In this document: one piece after another, positions 62,524 to 64,000 of the stretch
Layout of the letters: the number at the start of each line of letters is the position of its first letter
How positions within the stretch are numbered: the stretch's first letter is position 1
Assembly (NCBI GenBank): GCA_022661535.1
Contig: JAKULF010000008.1
Coordinates: 248,001 to 312,000 of the forward strand
DNA length: 64,000 nt
Direction of reading: 5' to 3'
Source: Eutypa lata
Taxonomy: Eukaryota; Ascomycota; Sordariomycetes; Xylariales; Diatrypaceae
The notes under the pieces: model-generated
What the model saw: the letters and a program-made list of their open reading frames with translations, nothing else
Told to the model about the DNA's origin: nothing
Databases searched by the model: none
Made by a program: the position numbers and the translations under genes

Positions 62524-63582
62524 TCACGGGAACACCACAACGGCCCTTCCCGTCAACGTCCCAGCCCGCAGCGCGTCATACGCCTTCTGCACGTCGTCAA
62601 AGTCGAACCTCTCGACATCGATCCTCAGCTTCCCCTTCCTCGCCAAGTCGCAGACCTCCCTGAGATCCTGCCGCGTGCTCCCCAGGCTGATAGCGAACTC
62701 GCAGCTGGTGGCCAGCAAGCCCCAGCCCACCTCCAGCGTGCCCCCCTGCATGCCCACGAGCACGATGCGACCCTGGGGGCGCGAGATCTTCGCCGCGAGC
62801 TTGAGCGTGTCGGCGGAGCCGACGAAATCCACGATGACGTCCACGCCGCGGCCGCTAGTCAGAGACGAGACCTGCGCGGACGCGGCCGCTCCGTCGCCCT
62901 CGAACAGCACGGCCTCGTCGGCGCCGAGCTTCTTCGCGGCCTGCAGCCGGCCCTCGATATTGTCGATGGCGAAGATGCGCGCCGACGTCAGCAGCCTGAC
63001 GAACTGGACGCCGTAGGAGCCCAGCCCGCCGATGCCGATGAGGGCAGCAGTCGTGCCGGGCTTCAGGCGCCCGACGGCGGTCCGGACGGCGTGGTACGCG
63101 GTGACGGCGGCGTCGGTGAGGGGCGCGTACAGGACGGGGTCGCCGTCGCCGATGGAGATGACCTCGGCGCGGGGCACGAGCAGGAACTCGGCCAGGCCGC
63201 CGTCGTACCCGCACCCGCGCGTCATCCCGATCGCGTTGCGCTTGTACGCGTCGCAGTGCTGCTCCGCCCCGTCCGTGCAGTGCTCGCAGTTGCCGCAGTG
63301 CCGCATGTGGTGGACGACGACGGCCTCGCCCACCCGCAGGTCCGCCACCGCGCTGCCGAGCGCCTCGACGTACCCCGCGTTCTCGTGCCCCAGCGTGTAC
63401 CCCGCGTCGATCGAGTTCGCGTACGGCGCGGACCCGGGCGCGCTGTCGACCATGTCCAGGTCCGAGCGGCAGAGGCCCGCGGCTTTCATGCGGATGAGGA
63501 CGTCTCCTGGGCCCGGGGATGGCTTGGGCACATTGACGTAGGCTCCCGGTTGGCCCCATTGCACGATTTTGAAGGCTTTCAT
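62524..63582 (-). CDS. Zinc-dependent alcohol dehydrogenase (MDR family), NAD(P)-linked
   Basis: Single exon, 352 aa, normal for the family. Catalytic zinc ligands C38 (GLCRSD), H66-E67 (GHENAG) and D157 in place of the usual Cys (APLTDAAVTAYHAV). Structural zinc cysteines C96, C99, C102 and C110 in RHCGNCEHCTDGAEQHC. The nucleotide loop is G183-I-G185-G-L-G188, followed by an acidic residue in AIDN, which favours NAD over NADP. No signal peptide, so cytosolic. The Asp ligand and general sequence style resemble bacterial secondary/aryl alcohol dehydrogenases, so the gene could be an old bacterial acquisition (inference). Very GC-rich coding sequence. It converges on the MFS gene, and a link between the two is possible but unproved. 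Confidence 0.93.
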   Translation of the reverse strand: MKAFKIVQWGQPGAYVNVPKPSPGPGDVLIRMKAAGLCRSDLDMVDSAPGSAPYANSIDAGYTLGHENAGYVEALGSAVADLRVGEAVVVHHMRHCGNCEHCTDGAEQHCDAYKRNAIGMTRGCGYDGGLAEFLLVPRAEVISIGDGDPVLYAPLTDAAVTAYHAVRTAVGRLKPGTTAALIGIGGLGSYGVQFVRLLTSARIFAIDNIEGRLQAAKKLGADEAVLFEGDGAAASAQVSSLTSGRGVDVIVDFVGSADTLKLAAKISRPQGRIVLVGMQGGTLEVGWGLLATSCEFAISLGSTRQDLREVCDLARKGKLRIDVERFDFDDVQKAYDALRAGTLTGRAVVVFP

Positions 63583-64000
63583 GATGAAGGAAATTTGAGT
63601 CAGTGTGTGAAATTGATGGTGATTAACTACCTATCTAGCAATTCTGGTAGTTGGTCGTCTCGCGATTTAGGTTATTTAAGAATTTAGGAGCTGGATCCGC
63701 TGGGTCTCCTCGGCTTCGCTTCCTTTGCCGGGGTGATGCTCTAGCTACATATCGCAGAATACTCCGGCATATGGTGGGTTCGAATATTCAGTAGCTCTCC
63801 ACCCCTGATAGACACTGTGAATACTCCGTTGGTTTATGTATCTGACCGCTTTTTCCTGGGGTGAACTATTGACGTGGTTAGAATAGCAAATTCTAATCTT
63901 TTGTTTACGAGTTACGAGTGTTGTTAGTGTTGAGATTCAAAGCCCTACGTCCTGTCTGATCGTCCAAGGAAGCTCCATAAGCAGCACATCACTCACTGTT
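63583..64000. other. Upstream region of the alcohol dehydrogenase gene
   Basis: No gene. On the minus strand a TTAAATAA element (about 63671-63678) lies ~90 bp before the ATG and could be a TATA-like box. Nothing else is recognised up to the window end. Confidence 0.4.

Overview
The window is nuclear DNA from a filamentous ascomycete (Pezizomycotina, probably a Sordariomycete-like mould; species not identifiable from this alone). Evidence: short 50-100 bp introns with GTAAGT-type donors, CTAAC/CTGAC-like branch sites and YAG acceptors; typical mould families (UMTA/LaeA-type methyltransferase, LovD/EstB-type beta-lactamase fold protein, GH43, Asp f 4-like secreted protein, Ecp2/Hce2-like effector, SAT4/PTH11-like receptor, TRI12-like MFS); and AT-rich blocks that look mutated by repeat-induced point mutation (RIP).

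Layout. 0-4.1 kb: the 3' end of an unrecognised gene, a three-exon SAM methyltransferase (+) and a four-exon beta-lactamase/transesterase-like gene (-), possibly a remnant of a small metabolite locus. 4.1-7.7 kb: no supportable gene. 7.8-8.8 kb: single-exon alpha/beta hydrolase. 11.1-12.3 kb: a two-exon protein with a Gln/Met/Pro-rich N-terminus and two related helical modules. 16.3-17.2 kb: a two-exon CHORD-like zinc protein next to a very low-complexity tract. 19-26.6 kb: a stretch of gene fragments, direct and inverted repeats and a nested hairpin. 27.5-29.4 kb: secreted GH43 glycosidase. 29.6-30.6 kb: a three-exon unknown protein with a Ser-rich pentapeptide repeat. 31.9-32.4 kb: a small gene sharing a motif with a broken copy at 19.1 kb. 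33.2-34.0 kb: atypical SDR.

34.7-42.4 kb is one 7.67-kb block of extremely AT-rich DNA without ORFs. Its two ends form ~196-bp terminal inverted repeats whose differences are almost all transitions, so I read it as one TIR DNA transposon destroyed by RIP. 45.3-46.3 kb: Asp f 4-like secreted protein. 48.6-49.3 kb: unknown two-exon gene. 50.4-51.0 kb: Ecp2/Hce2-like secreted effector candidate. 52.7-54.5 kb: a proteinase K-like subtilase pseudogene with a frameshift, an internal deletion and a ~330-bp MITE-like insertion. 55.5-56.3 kb: a second AT island. 56.6-58.0 kb: a SAT4-type seven-helix receptor pseudogene (1-nt frameshift plus in-frame TGA). 59.9-61.8 kb: TRI12-like MFS transporter with a 1-nt frameshift. 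62.5-63.6 kb: zinc alcohol dehydrogenase.

Overall this is a gene-poor accessory compartment: isolated, mostly secreted or metabolic genes in long non-coding stretches, with several freshly broken genes clustered around RIP-affected mobile elements. All exon joins were worked out by eye and have no transcript support.
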